DNA of 64,000 nucleotides, taken from Callaeas wilsoni. Taxonomy: Eukaryota > Chordata > Aves > Passeriformes > Callaeidae. Location of the stretch: the NCBI GenBank assembly GCA_013398955.1, contig VWPU01013666.1, positions 186,001 to 250,000 of the forward strand, in the 5' to 3' direction. The translations under genes and the position numbers were made by a program. Each line of letters starts with the position of its first letter. The stretch's first letter is position 1. Below are positions 23,633 through 37,216 of the stretch, piece after piece. The notes beneath the pieces were generated by a model. That model did no database searches, had not been told where the DNA came from, and saw only the letters and a list, made by a program, of their open reading frames with translations.

Positions 23633-26600
23633 TCTTCTAAGAGATTTTAGGTGTAGGTTTCAATTTGACAATTGAAAACTTTTCTGCTTCTATGCTTACA
23701 GTTCCCTCCTCTCTGGAAACCCAAACGATGCCACCTTCTTAAGGGACATAAGAAGTAGGCAGAATGATTGAACTGCTTACTGCTTCATGACAACATCCAA
23801 ATTAGATTTTTTCACCTCATCAATTATTTAATTGAAGAATAATTAAAATAATAGGCAAGACAAAGAAAGATGCTCAGATTCTCCTCTAATATTAAAAAAA
23901 AAAATCACTGAAATAATTTACACTCTCCATATAGCTGCCAATACCAGCAACTTCATTCTGTTAGCTAGCTGCTGTTTTCGGAAATAAATAAAAAACAATC
24001 TGAGATAAGCCAATGACTTCAGTTACATTTAAAACTATTTGTCTTACTCAATTTGATGTAATAAAATGCACATAGAAATCTCTACGTCCTAAACTATTAG
24101 AAGCATTTCTAAGATTTTTTGGCATCTCAATATCCAAGTTTATCATCAGAAAGGTCTGCTAAGAAATCTATTGAGCCCTTATGGATTATTATCTGGAAAA
24201 GGTCAAGGAACTGGAAAATTATGGCCATTTCCTTACAAATGGACAAATAAGCTCCTTCTTTCACAGTGTTTTCATGATATAAGTAGGTATAAAAAAGAGA
24301 CATTATAGTCTTCATTCCATTACTTTTGTTTCATTCTGGCTGGAATGCATGTAAAATGCATTTAGAAAAAACCAGCAACAATAATGCTTACATTCTTTAA
24401 AGCTGAAGAGTGTTGAAATCAGTGCTTGGCTAAAATTCAACTGTTTCCTACTGTACTTAAATATTACTATCACTAAAACCCCCTTAAAAATTATTTTGTA
24501 ATTCAAAACACACCTTACTGTACCATTCTACAGTGTTTCCTCAGTGACTCCAACTTCAATTCATAAAATAAACAGACAAATAAAGTTCATAAGGAGCACT
24601 TAAATCCTGACCCAAAAGAAACTTCAAAGGCATTTTGAAACTGTAGCTCAAAGAAGGTCTTTGTTTAATACTGTTTCATCTGCAACCAAATCAAAAACTT
24701 CAATTATAACTTTTGATCTGATCAAACTCAACTTTAAAAGTTCTAATTTCTTTCTTCTCATCGTAACCTTTCCAAAGTAAAGGCTTATCCCTTCCTAATA
24801 TGTTCCAGTTGATATGAAATTAAATATGAAAAATGGAAGCAAAGGCAGTAAGGGTCTGGATTCACAAAACTAGAGAAAGATGATTTACAATATCTCCAGG
24901 GCTGGGAAAATTAAAATCAGACACAGTTCTTGAACTTGGCAGTTAAAAGATAATCTGCAAATACCACTTCCTGCTATTTTCTTCTCATCCCCCAAGAAGA
25001 AATATTACTTTTGCTCACCTTAACATGCATCTCACATCTCCTTTTCCCTCTCAAAATGAGAAATATCTGGTTTTCTTACTTGTTCTGCAGAATATTCCTT
25101 ATTCCAAAAGTGGACAGTGTGAGAACAACTCAGTGATAAAGTTGTGGGGTTTCCTGTTTATAGAGGTCGAAGTTTGTGAAATAACACATATATTGTGAGA
25201 TACGTGTTTAGTGCAAAACCATCTCTAGTTTCTCCTAAAATAAAAAGTAAAATACAACCACAGCTTCCAGACTCTCCCTAGTTTATGCTTGTTTTATCGA
25301 TAGTTTGCAGCAATCTCTGAGTTCCTCCACATTAAAATTGTTTGTAGACTTCCCTGAAGGGGCATCTGCACTGAACATAAAACATGTCTAGAACTGACAC
25401 CGAGCACTGAATCATCCCTGATCAGTTCACACTGCTCGTTACTTTTATCCCAGACTCTATTCTGGAATGAACAGCCCGGCTATTCACAAAGCAAAACCTC
25501 TGCCCGCTTTTTGAGACAATTTATTCCCAGGGCTGCTCTCAGGACACAGCACAAGCAACATCACAGGCAGCTGCCTCCCATCACCCAAGAGAATCTCTCA
25601 AAACCAACCGGACACATTTTGCTTCCTCTGACTCCAGCCACAGCACAGAGCATCACATACTCTGACACTCATAGTACAAAATAAGAAGTTGATCAGTGCA
25701 AAAGAGCCCTGATATTTTATGCAGTGGGACCTTAAGCAGGAAAAACCAGCTCTGTCTGCGGACTCAGTATAAAGTGTGGTGGAGACCCAGAGCAAAGTGA
25801 ATTGCAGTGTGTACAAGGCCTTTGCTAGTTTTTGATGGTCATCTTGTCTTGCACTGAGAGGTGATATTTCTAAAACCGCTTAATAATATTCATTTAGTCT
25901 TCGTTTTAAAATTAAATATAACCCCAGCTAGCAATCTATAAACTACCGTAACGATTTCTACTTAAGTATAACTTTTTTCCCCCTCAGCTAGTATTATTAC
26001 ATGCACTTTGGAATACAGTTGAAAACATATCTTTTAAGGAACTATTCTTTATATCATCTACTTTATATGAAACCAACCATTTGTGACTTATGATTAGGCC
26101 TTACACTGGGTAACTAAATCTAATATCAAAAAGCCATTGACAGCAAGCACCCTTAAACTCATCAAGGACATGTTACCATAGCATTATCTTTCAGCACAGA
26201 CATAAGGGAAGGATAAACTTCAATAGTTTTAATTTCAAAGAGTTCTTCTTGAGACTGCAGTAATAGTTTAATGACAGAGAGATTTTAGAATGAAAAAGGT
26301 GTGGAAAATGAAATAAAGCTGTCCTTAAAGACTGAAAGCTCACAGAATTTTGAAGAAGAGTTCAGCAGTTGTCAATGCCAATAGAATTTAATGGAGTAGA
26401 TACAAAGCAAAAGACAAAATCAATATCAAGGTGTTTGTGCTTCATTTCTTTGTAGTTGTCAAACCTTTGAAGTTGTTAAATAATGACTTATAGACTAGGA
26501 ATAGATGTCTACTTTGACATTTCCTTAATGCCATGTCAAGAACCCATCTACTCACACTCAAAAAAAAAGTTTGTATGATACGGAAGAGAAACTCAACCTC

Positions 26601-26887
26601 AGAACCATGTAATGTGAAATTTACAGCACCTGAGTCTTTATATTTTTGTACAATACATACAAAATAATTTTTAAAAAACCCCAAACCTTCATTTTCTAAA
26701 CAAATCTTTCTTTCAGACACACTCAGCATGCATGTACAAAGCAAGAAAATCACTTTGTAGGCTCAAGTCATTCTACGATAGATAGAAGATCATTCTTTAA
26801 AGATTCTCCATGGAACTGCTTCTCTGAAACAGGTCTCGCTCAACCCTGGCAGGCAGACAACCTAGTCAGAGTTGAAAAAGGCCTAGT
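23633..26887. other. AT-rich non-coding tract
   Basis: Only short homopolymers (for example A at about 23893-23903) and chance ORFs below about 105 codons. Confidence 0.6.
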
Positions 26888-27142
26888 CATTGCGGAAATG
26901 GCCTCAAGTTGCACCAGGGCATGTTCAGGTTAGGTGTTAAGGAAAGTGTCTTCACTGGAGGGTGGTCAGGCACTGAAACAGGCTGCCCTGGGAAGTGGAG
27001 CAACCACCATCCCTGGAGGTGTTTAACAGATGTGTAGATGTGGTGACTGGGGACATGCTTTAGAGGTGGATATGGCACTGCTGGGTTCTGGTTGGACGCA
27101 AGGATTTTAGAGGTCTTATTCAACCTAAATGGTTCTGTGATT
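26888..27142 (+). mobile_element. CR1 LINE 3' end (truncated)
   Basis: Long sense match to the CR1 3' region: ggcctcaagttgcaccagg, then acaggctgccctgggaagtg, then catccctggaggtgttta, and the terminal gaggtcttattcaacctaaa with a final TTCTGTGATTG. About 255 bp, so one of the two longest copies in the window. It covers only the last codons and 3' UTR of the LINE. A 171-codon antisense ORF (26887-27402) passes through it and is an artefact. Confidence 0.92.
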
Positions 27143-27860
27143 GATCTTGCACAAAGCTCATATAGGCCCCTCCAGGAGAACCCACAGTATTCAAAACTAC
27201 GGGGTAGAGAGACTGTCCCCTTCCCACTGTGTGCCTGCTCCTGGCCCACTGAAGCTGCTACAAGTTGCATCCCTCTGTCCTGCAGGACTGGAATATGGCA
27301 TGGATGACAAGCTAGGAAGTTTTGCTTCATGAGGGAGCCACTGCTCCCTAAACCAGCAGCTTGGTACTGTGGATTTGGGGCAAGTCCACCCAAGGGTGTC
27401 AAACAGGAAGACTGGGTGAATACACCAGAATGTAAATGAACCCCACTTCCCTAACTCCCAGGTGAGCAGCTCTGTGGCTCTGATTCATAACTTGTGCCTG
27501 ATTTAAGTTGCAGCAGCTGAAGAGGTTACTGTCCCATCCCAATTAGGCAGCTAAAATAAACAAAGAGTATGCAGAACTTAACTTCTTAACCTGTTGCAGC
27601 TAAATCCTGCAGGGACTGTGAATCTGCCCTCAGGTGCCACAGCTCATTGTCTCACGCATAAACAGAAATGTTCCTTGGTTTATCTTAATACTACCATGGG
27701 TCTGGAGCAGAAAGGCCACTGTGCCATCATCCCCACTACTGGGAAAGAAACTGTCAGCTGTGGGACAGGGAGGACAGACACCAGCCAGGTCCTCTTCACC
27801 TGCCCAGCAGGAATCAACAGAGCTCATGGCACAAAGCTCTTACTCTGACCCAGAAGCACC
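27143..27860. other. GC-elevated non-coding segment, unknown
   Basis: About 700 bp above background GC, just downstream of a CR1 end. Several ORFs (for example plus 27634-27987, 117 codons) overlap in different frames without motifs. It could be an old unclassified repeat into which the CR1 inserted. Confidence 0.4.
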
Positions 27861-30800
27861 TGGTCTAGTTTGCATTTATGTACCTTGTAAATGCAGCATA
27901 GATGTTGAGCTTTATATTCACCTCCTCACTCATTCTGTACTCATCCCATTATGCGGAGATACTGTTAAAGTAGCATTAATCATTTAAAATTTACATCAGA
28001 GTAAAAACAATATTTAAATCTTACAAATACTACTCTTTCTATTAGCCATTTAAAAAGTATCATTTTATACAGACATTGTGCAAAGCTACCAAACAAAAGG
28101 AATTGAAACATCACTAAGATTCAACTCTGAACCATCCTGCAGAGCAGATCAAGGTTAAGACCAGTCCCCTCACTCCCTCAAAAAGCCAAGGAGGCAGCAA
28201 GAACAAAGCTGCAAAACCTCCTTCCTGGCTTTCCATGAGCATTTAATACTGCTGGTAGAATCTTGTGACCTGACAGCCATTTTATTCCTTCACATATTTA
28301 TGGAATGCTGAGGAGAACAGATTAGGCAGATTTATTTCTTTTCAAGGTCACTTCTTTAGTGATCTAAAGAAAAAGCTCAGCCTTCCAGAGTATGCTTGTA
28401 TTCTAATTATTTGGATATTAAATGGACTTTAATTTAGACAAAATAGGCAGAATTTTGGAAGGCAAATATCTTGTTGGGAAGTGAATCTCCTAACACTGGT
28501 GTGGTGTACATAGTGGAACCAGGTGTAGCCTTGGTTTGTGCTCTCACCATTAGATCTCCATACCTGGTGGGCCAGGCTGGGGCTTCCTCACAGGTGCTCT
28601 GCAAAGCCTTCATCAGACATGGTCACAAAAATGTTGTCACAGTTATGCCTGTGCCCTCTGCAGACTGCTTGAGCTGGGATTTCCCAAAACTCTATTACAG
28701 GGCTCACAGAGAGGTACTGAAAACAGAATTGTCATAATTGAGATTCCGTGTGGGGCCGATTTTGCATCTCAGATGCCTGAATATCATTAGGAATGTTCAT
28801 TTTTCCATGACAACACAGTTAAAACAAAAAATCAAAGACATTGCTGCATCAAAGTTGTTGGGTTTGTTTTGTTTTGGTTTTTTTTGAATCTGCAACTGAA
28901 GTCTCATTTTCTTTTAAGGAAATTTTGTAGAACTACAAACCGATGGGAAGGAGACTCCAGGGAATATTTTGTCCTCCAGTAACATGTATGGATGAGATGA
29001 TTTGCTGAGCAATACCTTGTTAACAACTTCCAGGTTTTAGGGAAAGTAGAGGGGGTTAGTTTGCATGCTGCTTGCTTTAAGAAGGTACTGTATAATCAAA
29101 ACAAAATCTCCCACAGGAGGGATTCTTTGGCAGCAAAGGACAGCAGGCAGGCGTTACCCCAGACATTTGATATAGAGGGTATGACAAGAGGAAGAACAAA
29201 GGGACAATTCAAAACCTCTTATTCTTGCTGCAGCTGTAGGAAGAGCTACAAGGAATTGCAGGCAGGTTAGAGAACTCTCTGCAGGTTAGAGACAGAGGCA
29301 CCTGGCACAGGAGATGACAGTGAACTGCAAGGCACGCTTGTCCTAATCCCATGCCACCCAGGTAGGTGAAGCCTGGAAATATTCCTGTTTCTCAGCTGGT
29401 AAGAACAGGTCTCTATTCCAACCCATGGTAAACAAATCTAATTTCTGCTGCTTTGAACTCTTGGAAGCACTTCTATTTAATCCCTGCAGCTTCCAGAAAA
29501 CACCCCAATACAAACCGTAACACATATGCAATGATCTCCTGCTTCAGAGACAAGAACACAGTTCAGGGTCATGAACAGATAATTATTTTTCCACACTGTT
29601 TTCTTTCACCCTTTATCTCTAGAACCTTGTTTGCCAATGCCAATATTTGGTACCATTCAACAGATATTACTAAGAGTACGTGATGATGCACTTGATCATT
29701 TAACTAATCCAGTTCCAATATTTCCCATTAGAGACTTGTAAGGGATTACATGTTCAGGTTGTAAAAGAATATAATTACATCAAAACTATTACACACAAGC
29801 CTCTGGAAGTGCACATAAAGAAGGGCCAAGCAGAACTGTTATTTCCTTACAGACAGGAAGCAACCTCATGAACCTCCTGTAAGGCTGTGAAGCACCAAAA
29901 AGTAAGGGAAAGATTTTGAGTCCTAAATCGATGTATAAAATGCTTGTTTACCAAAGTTATTAACTGAAATAAAGTAAAATTTTAACATCATAAGCTATCT
30001 GATCTCTTGCTTTCATCACTGGCTAGTAGCCAATTAATTACAGCAAATTAATAATGTATTAAATTCTGTTTGCTGAAGCTATCAACAATTTTCACTGGGT
30101 GCAAATATTCAAGTTTTTTAGAAGCTGGAACAGATATGCTTTATCCTTACCTTGTACCATTTGCAAAGTGAATAACTGCATAATGCAGTGTGGCTGTACT
30201 ATATGGAAAAACAGAACAAAAGCAACTCTGGCATAATGTCAGTGACAAACTTTAATCTGTGCCAAAACAACACTTCAACTTGCACATTATAACCGATACT
30301 TTCGTAATGCCACAAATAGAAGTATTCCCATAACAATTTTAAGAGAGAGGCATCTATAATGATAGGTAATTTGCCATTGCAGACAAAAATCTGGAGTTGT
30401 CCAGAGGCTGAACATTATTTCAGATAACTGTGCCCAGCTGTGACTGAGAACTGTGAATTAGAAACATTCTCCCATAACTGTCCGCTAAAAACTGTTTTAA
30501 ATATCCCCCAAAGGGCAGAAAATTTACAAATATGAGAGCGCTACTGAAAACCCCAGTGGACTCTTCAGGAGAAAGTAAGTTAGATTTCAGGACAATCTTT
30601 AAAGAGAAGGATATTATCTGCCCTATTGGCCAGGACAACAGATTTTTTTCTATGCACTTTACTCTTTTTCAAAACCATATGCAAACCTAAACAATTATAT
30701 GACATAATTCAGTTCGACAAACAAGCACAGTAATTTGATTCTGGAACATTAATAGTTTCATTTGTTACTAGAAATATCTAAAGAAATGGCATCATTTGGT

Positions 30801-31448
30801 TTGTTTGGGTTTTTTTTTAACTTCCAGTGACAGCAACCAACTTTTCATCCACTCTCTCTGCACCACCTCTTTATGGGGTATGAATTTTATCATCACATTT
30901 GCATCTTCCTCCTCTAAGCTGCTGAGCAGCCCCTCCATCTCCCCCTGCCTGCCTGCTCACCAGGCTTTTGGTCCTGTCCCCCAGTTCCCTCTTCTCTCCA
31001 GCCACAAACTCCCCTTGGCTGTGAAGCTGGCTACTACATCCAGACAAATCACTCCCAAATGCACCTCACCAACTCTATACAGTCTGATATCTCCAGCTGC
31101 CAAGCAGAAAATGTGTATTTGATGATGGTTTAAAGTGTACCATTATTCTGTCTCTGAAGTAAAACAGGGAATGCTAACAGTCTTTCTCTTTTATTTTAAT
31201 GCTGTGTCTGTATATTCAAAAGTCTCATTAAGCAGTGCTGCACTTTTCCTTCTAGAAGGATGCCTGTGCAATGCATTTTCCTAAGGGCATAACAAAAATA
31301 TGCATGAATCACCTTTATTTGTGAGATTATCGCCAGGATGTTCTTTGTACATTGTAGGTTTAGAAAATAATGTATATTTCATTTTCGCAGATCTGTACTC
31401 CACCTGACAAAAAAAGAGCAACATAAAAATGCACTGTTTGTCTACATT

Positions 31449-31488
31449 ATTTTGTTGTTGTTTTGGGGGGTTTTTTTTTGTTTTTTGT
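31449..31488 (+). repeat. T/G low-complexity tract
   Basis: TTTTGTTGTTGTTTT, a G6 run and T9 in succession. Confidence 0.85.
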
Positions 31489-31781
31489 CTCTTCTATATA
31501 CCATTACAGACCTGTGATACATTTGGGGCAAAAACTTTGGTGATGTATGAAGTGAAGACATCTCTAAATATTAAGAGAGTGCTTGACATGATGACAAGTC
31601 TGAAGAGTGAAACAGGAGCTCTCTGGTAAGATAAGGTGAAGAGCTGACACTTCTAAGGAGACAAAGCTTACTTTACTCAGTGCAAGTTCACAGCCAACGT
31701 AGTCTCAAAATAAAACCAGTTGGAAGAGTGAGGGATATGTTCTTGGGGAAAAAAAAAAAGTTTAATTTACCTTATTCTTCT

Positions 31782-31796
31782 TATATATATATATAA
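31782..31796 (+). repeat. (TA)7 microsatellite
   Basis: Alternating TA run. Confidence 0.85.
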
Positions 31797-32465
31797 TTAC
31801 TAAGTGGGTGAACCTCATACTCAAGCATGTTCGAGAAAATTTAAAGAAACATTAATTTACTTTCAGAGTTTCGAAGTAACTGCAATCCACTGGTTTGTCA
31901 CTTCTGTGCTAATTCTTCTCCTACTCCCCCAAACAGCTCCAAATGCTCATTTTATATTACTGCTACATGTGAATTACCTGTTGAACTCTGTCTTTAGGAC
32001 CAGTAGGTGAAAAAATGCAATCACATTCATCCAGAGGCCTTAAATCTCTTCCTTTATTTCTCAGCACACCAGATAAAACTACAGTGGATTTTTACTTTAA
32101 TTTTAGGGTAACTTTAATCTTTTGTGTTTCAGCTTCTTTATCACCTTAATGACCCAGATCTGGTTTTGGAAGAAAATCACCTCTAGCCACAGACTACTTC
32201 TCTGAGAGGTTTCCTGAAGCTGCAGTTCCTGCACCATTGTAATATAGAGTGCTTATATCAAATTCATTAAACTGATTTTAAAAAGAAAAGAAAATGGATC
32301 AGCAAAGACAGTGTCTCAAAATGTGATTATTTTTGATTTGTAACATTTCCCTAAATTCTCTAAAATAACACGATGCATTACCTTGTCTGCAGTAGATATC
32401 ATGGAAAATCTTTTTGTAAAATCTGTTAAGTTTTCCTTCAAAATAAATATTTATATATATTTTAG

Positions 32466-32690
32466 TTGAGTTTCTCTAAAAGTCTGTATATATTTAAAAT
32501 CATGCATGGCATCTGTCCCTATGAGCTCTCAAGGCACAAAAAAAATGATACCTTATTGGCTAAGAAATATTTTCATGTCCCTCAGTCTTATGCAGAAGAT
32601 GTGGAAGTCATGCAGAACGCACTGGAGAAGAGGCAGGCTAAAACTGTGCTTCAAAATTTAGTTCTGTATGTTTCAGTTACAATATTTTAA
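32466..32690 (+). CDS. Candidate exon or coding relic, unknown protein
   Basis: A TATATATATTTTAG acceptor-like sequence ends at 32465. An open frame follows to a TAA near 32690. Its middle reads CPYELSRHKKNDTLLAKKYF and then HVPQSYAEDVEVMQNALEKR, ending QAKTVLQNLV. Unlike chance ORFs in this window it is polar, balanced, and ends in an amphipathic helix-like stretch. No ATG supports a gene start, so it would be an internal exon. No strong donor follows: GTTTCA or GTTACA near 32670-32682 are weak. It could be a true exon of a large gene, a decayed exon or retrocopy, or chance. I cannot name the family. Confidence 0.3.
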   Translation: MSFSKSLYIFKIMHGICPYELSRHKKNDTLLAKKYFHVPQSYAEDVEVMQNALEKRQAKTVLQNLVLYVSVTIF

Positions 32691-35600
32691 AATTAAAAAT
32701 ATTAATTCAAAAATTCAGGCTTACTGCAGAAATTCTACGAACTCATTAAAAAACTCACTTCTCTGTATCTTCCACACTACCTGATAATATTTACAATTTA
32801 CATGACAAAACCAGTACATATAAGGAAGGCATTATTGTGTTTTTTTTAAATTAATAACAAATATGGGTTGAGAATATAAGCAGTACGAATCAAACTAAAC
32901 TCACAAGTATTACAACTTCTGGAAAACAACAATGCCTGAAGAAGGAAGTGCTTGTACTGACTACACAATGAAAGAAATACTTAATTTGACTAATTTTGTT
33001 TACATTTGTACCTCATGAATGAAAACTTGCATCACAGAGTTAGATTGCCAATGAAAACACGTCCACTCTCTCATATCTTCACATCTTTAGATAAAGTGTT
33101 CTGGAAAAAAATGTATTTCCATAATGGGGAAATGTGCTTGTTTAAAATGTGTGAATTTTACTGGGGAGGGATTTGTATGTGGCAGTTTTGAACGAAACTC
33201 TTTAGTACACATGGTCACCAGAAAAGCATAGGTCAAATATTGTAATAGCTATAATTTGCATTTGCCTGACATAAAAGGGACGGGAGGGAGGGGATGGAAG
33301 GGAGGGAACAGACTCAAAGAGCAAGACTACAAAGGGAAGTAAAAAGCAGCTTATGTATCCACAAGAATCTCATTACTACATTAGAACAAATGGAAGCTTG
33401 CCAAGACTGGCACAAAATTAGTAATGTTATCCTTCTTCTCAACAGTGGTAGCCACCACAAGTAAAAGGTGACGAGAACTGGAAGCCTTCCCAGAATTTAA
33501 TTTTCTTGGGAAAGCACTGAGTAGATAATTCTATTAAATTGTAAAACGTTGGATAAGGAAAATAGAATCCCAAGTTTAAATGGCATGCCTGTATAGGCTG
33601 TGCAAGGTGATTTAATTTTTTTAAATAGGGCAAAACAGTGACAGAAAAATGGCTTAAGTGTCTGAGAACAGTCATCAAGGGTCTCAAGAGACAGAGAGGG
33701 AAATGGAGCAAATTTGAGTTCAGCATTCTCTTCTGAAACTTGCAATGCTTTTCCAATTTAGAGACAGCTTGTTTAAGCAAAGTGAGGGTAACTTATGGCT
33801 AAAGGATGCAGATTTTTATTAGAAATGTGTCAAATGGCTTATTAATAAATGTAATATAATAGAAAAGTCCTTAATATGTGCTAGTAAAAAAATCAATTGT
33901 ATTTGCAAGTCTTAACAAATCTCACAGTTTAATTGCAAGATGTAATACTCCAGAAGGACTCTGCTGAATTTATTTTACCACTTGGTTCTAATTTTAACGG
34001 GTGGAAACGATTTCAATGGAATTTAGCATTAACTAGCTCCCCTCTCTATTTATCTTTATATATATTTGTGCCTGTGAGGTGTTCAGGAACTCCTTAGTAA
34101 GCAGGACTGAATGTGAGAACAAAGTATAAATAGCAAGTAAACAAGCCCCATTTCCAGTGGCAGCAATAAGATCTGCTGTGAGCTTCGGCACTCATGAGGT
34201 GGTGTGGGCTGCTTGGAAAGCTTTCTTTATACAAAATCCATTGTAGGCTATATTTGGTGATAAAACAGAAGTTAGAAGATGAAGTTCTTCAGCTCCGAAT
34301 TTTTAATAGCAACGTATTTATAAACAGACAAACCAGCAAAACAGTTTCGCTTTTTTAAGACCTATCTGTGACCAAAAGGCATTAAAAGAGAAGCTGGTAA
34401 AATCTTATTTTCTAAAGACTGTACCCATGTTTTTGTTTCACAGTCATATACAGCACACAGTCTGTAAAAAAATGTTTCTTTGACCAGGTTTTGATAAAAG
34501 CATCTCTTCAATTCAAGTTCTGGTCAATTCTACAGGAAAACTGATGAGGCAACAGCATCTTCAGTAATCCATAGGTGTAAATTCTGAAAATACATAAATA
34601 TTTTTACCGCAATATGCTTCAGTAGAAAGCACCCCTATAATCCAAAGAAAGTGGACAGGCTATTTTTTCAACACAAGGATTCATCATGAATTGAAAACTT
34701 TTTGGTATTTTATTTTTTCAATCATGGTATGAATATTACTCCCTAAAAACCTGTTAAAAAAATTGATTTTAGATCTCATATGAAAATTTTGATTTGCAAA
34801 ATCACTAGGGAAGCTAATGTTTTGAGGACTCTTCTGAACAAAACAATAATATGTTTTATTCCAAAATAAAACAAATGTACATTATTATTTATGTACTCTT
34901 TGCCCATAGTGGACACCCCCAAATGCCTTGAGGGGAATACTGCACAGTTCTAGTTCCCATGGTTACAGAAAAAGACACTATTTGATAGAATAAATGGTTC
35001 TTTATAGTTTTATGTTCTTGAAAGTCTTAAGAGTGACAGAATTAACTATTTCTTCCTTAATTGTATGCTTTAGTTTTGTAAAATGTGCATTTCAGGAATG
35101 TGGGTGGGTGGTGGGTACCAATAAAATAATTTTAAAAGTTAGAGATAGTAGTCAGTTAAATAAATAAATAGATTAGTTGTTTCAATGCTGAATTTTAGAA
35201 GAGCTGATTTGGTTATTACTTGTCTACCTCAGCATATACTAAAACTTAATCCTAATAAAAAAAGAGGCAAAAAACACCCTTCCTTCCTCCATGACCCAAA
35301 GAACATAAACATGGAAATTAAATGAATAACAATATTTTCCTAGAAAATAGAGAAATCAAAATATTGTAATTTGTAATGGTGAAATTTGCACACCAATACA
35401 ACCTGCCATATAAAGGATTCAAAAGGTTTCATTGACATAAATTCAATATTTCTTAACGTTGCCATTCACTATGCGAGAACAGAAAAGTTTGGAAAAGCCA
35501 GTGTAAATCATCTGTGCATTTTACACCTAAAAGAGAAGAACAAAATACTGACATTTACTGAAAAAATAACTGCTGAAACTTCCTGGAGTTTTTCTCTAAC

Positions 35601-37094
35601 AAGACCATTATTAAGGAGGATCTGGGACACTGGAAACTTGAAAATATCTGATATCAAGTACTGTCAGGTATATTTTCTGAGGACAGAAAAGAAATGTAGT
35701 AGTGAGAAAGCCAGTGCTGCTATTTTTCTGTATCCACTGTCATATTGACTACCCAAAATGCTCTTCAGAACACTGAGTTGTTGGATAACAGAGATCAGAG
35801 AAAATATATTTCATCATTCCTTATATATATCTAAATCCATTCCTTAAAAACTACATGGGCTAGAGCAAGGCTTATTGCACATACGAAATAAACACCTGAA
35901 ACACCTAAAAATGTGCTTTAAGAAACATTTTCCTACCTGAATAAAAAGGAACAACTTTGAGGATCAAATAATGTCCTTCGTGCATGTGGCACCTGGGGTT
36001 TATCACCGTGGGGGTGGGGAAGAGGAAGAAATGATAAGTGATACTTAAGCAAAGCAAGAAAGTTTTCGTGCTGACTTCTGCTGGGCATGGAAAAGTTTTC
36101 AATGTAATTCTTTCTAATCACTTGCCTTAGTTAATACTGTTTCCTGACCCTTTACCACGAAAACTGGAAAAAACAAGTCATCTTGCTGCCAGTGAGTAAA
36201 AAGCACTGTGCACAGCAGAATACCAATTCAGCCTGCAAAGCCGGTGCCATTCCCTCTTGTTGTCTCTTTCTTTTTCTGGTGAAGTACATCATTAATGAAG
36301 ACTACAGAAAAGCACAGTAATTTGTTTTTCATGTTAACCTCTTCAGCTCACAACCATGCACAGCAAGACAGACTGCAGCACTACCGGAATGCTGGCATCA
36401 AAATTACCTTGTTTCCTTCATGTCTGCTCATTTTGACAAAATAATGATCTGCAGACAACCAATAAAGGCATGGTTTTTTTCCCAAATAATTGGTGATCGA
36501 ATCTACTCTTGTTACAGTTTACTGGGAGTTCATATAGGATTACAATTTAAAGAAAATGTATTCAACAAAAGCTTCCCGCAGCTGGACCCTCTGTGCAACG
36601 TTGTAACAGTCTGAATTCTAGGGTTAGACTACAAACACTGATTCATTTGCTTTGTTGGAAACCCAATTTTAAATTCACTGCCTTAAATTCACTTTTCCAT
36701 AATGGCTAAAAATAACGATTACTAATTACCAAGGCAAAACTTGCACTTATTTCCTCAGTATTAAAGGAGTTGATAAAGCCCTCCCCCTGTTTAACACATG
36801 GCATTATGTTTACTTTTCAATTTACCTAATAAATCCGTTCTGCAAATTGCTTAAGTAGCAGCATAATTTTGAATTGCCTTTGAAAAGCAGAAGTCGAATT
36901 AGTGTTATCATTCCTTTATATTTCTGAAATAATCAAGAGCATTCCAGAGAGTGCTCTCCATGTTTATCTTTTTTTTTTTCCTTCCTTTTGGTTGAAAAGT
37001 TGTTCTGGTTGATTTCTTTCTGAGCTTCTTTCAGGCTCCTCCATCAAGCAGTGTTGTTTTCTGGAGAACTTTGAAGCCTGAGCTGGGAACTGAC
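32691..37094. other. AT-rich non-coding tract
   Basis: No repeat family recognised. 33270-33305 is a short GGGA-rich purine patch. 35100-35120 is GTGGGTGGGTGGTGGG. ORF plus 35386-35748 (120 codons) lacks motifs and splice context. 33950-34270 is a weak candidate for conserved non-coding DNA. Poly-T at 36971-36980 adjoins the exon candidate. Confidence 0.55.
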
Positions 37095-37216
37095 CTGCAT
37101 CAAATCTATCAGCTCCTCCAAGACCTGTCAAATCATCAAGAAGCCCTCCCTTGTCACAGCTGACAGAGCTGTGGGACAATATTTCCTTCCTATCATTTTC
37201 ATGGCCTTTCTGCAGC
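37095..37216 (-). CDS. Candidate internal exon, 122 bp, unknown protein
   Basis: On the minus strand a strong acceptor (ccatctctctccttctacag, boundary 37217/37216) precedes a 122-bp open segment. The segment ends at a good donor, GATGCAG|GTCAGT (boundary 37095/37094). In the open frame it encodes 40 residues, including KGHENDRKEILSHSSVSC and GLLDDLTGLGGADRFDA: an acidic, soluble sequence with a Gly-rich turn. It starts one base before a full codon and leaves one base after, so it could only be spliced between exons of fixed phase. The frame stays open past the donor to about 36964. I recognise no family. Length, both splice motifs and composition together suit a real or recently lost exon, but a decoy pair in intronic DNA is possible. 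Confidence 0.35.

Larger units (their letters stand above)
27861..32465. other. AT-rich non-coding tract
   Basis: Includes GTTTT-type low complexity (28860-28886), a T/G-rich run (31449-31488), a (TA)n tract (31782-31796), and a spaced 12-bp direct repeat gcaggttagaga at 29262-29273 and 29281-29292. No element or credible gene was recognised. Confidence 0.55.

Noticed and set aside
26887..27402. 171-codon minus-strand ORF
   Set aside because: Largely antisense to a CR1 3' end; the opening comes from the repeat and its GC-elevated flank.
35386..35748. 120-codon plus-strand ORF
   Set aside because: Starts at a TTG, no ATG-led core, no recognisable protein pattern.
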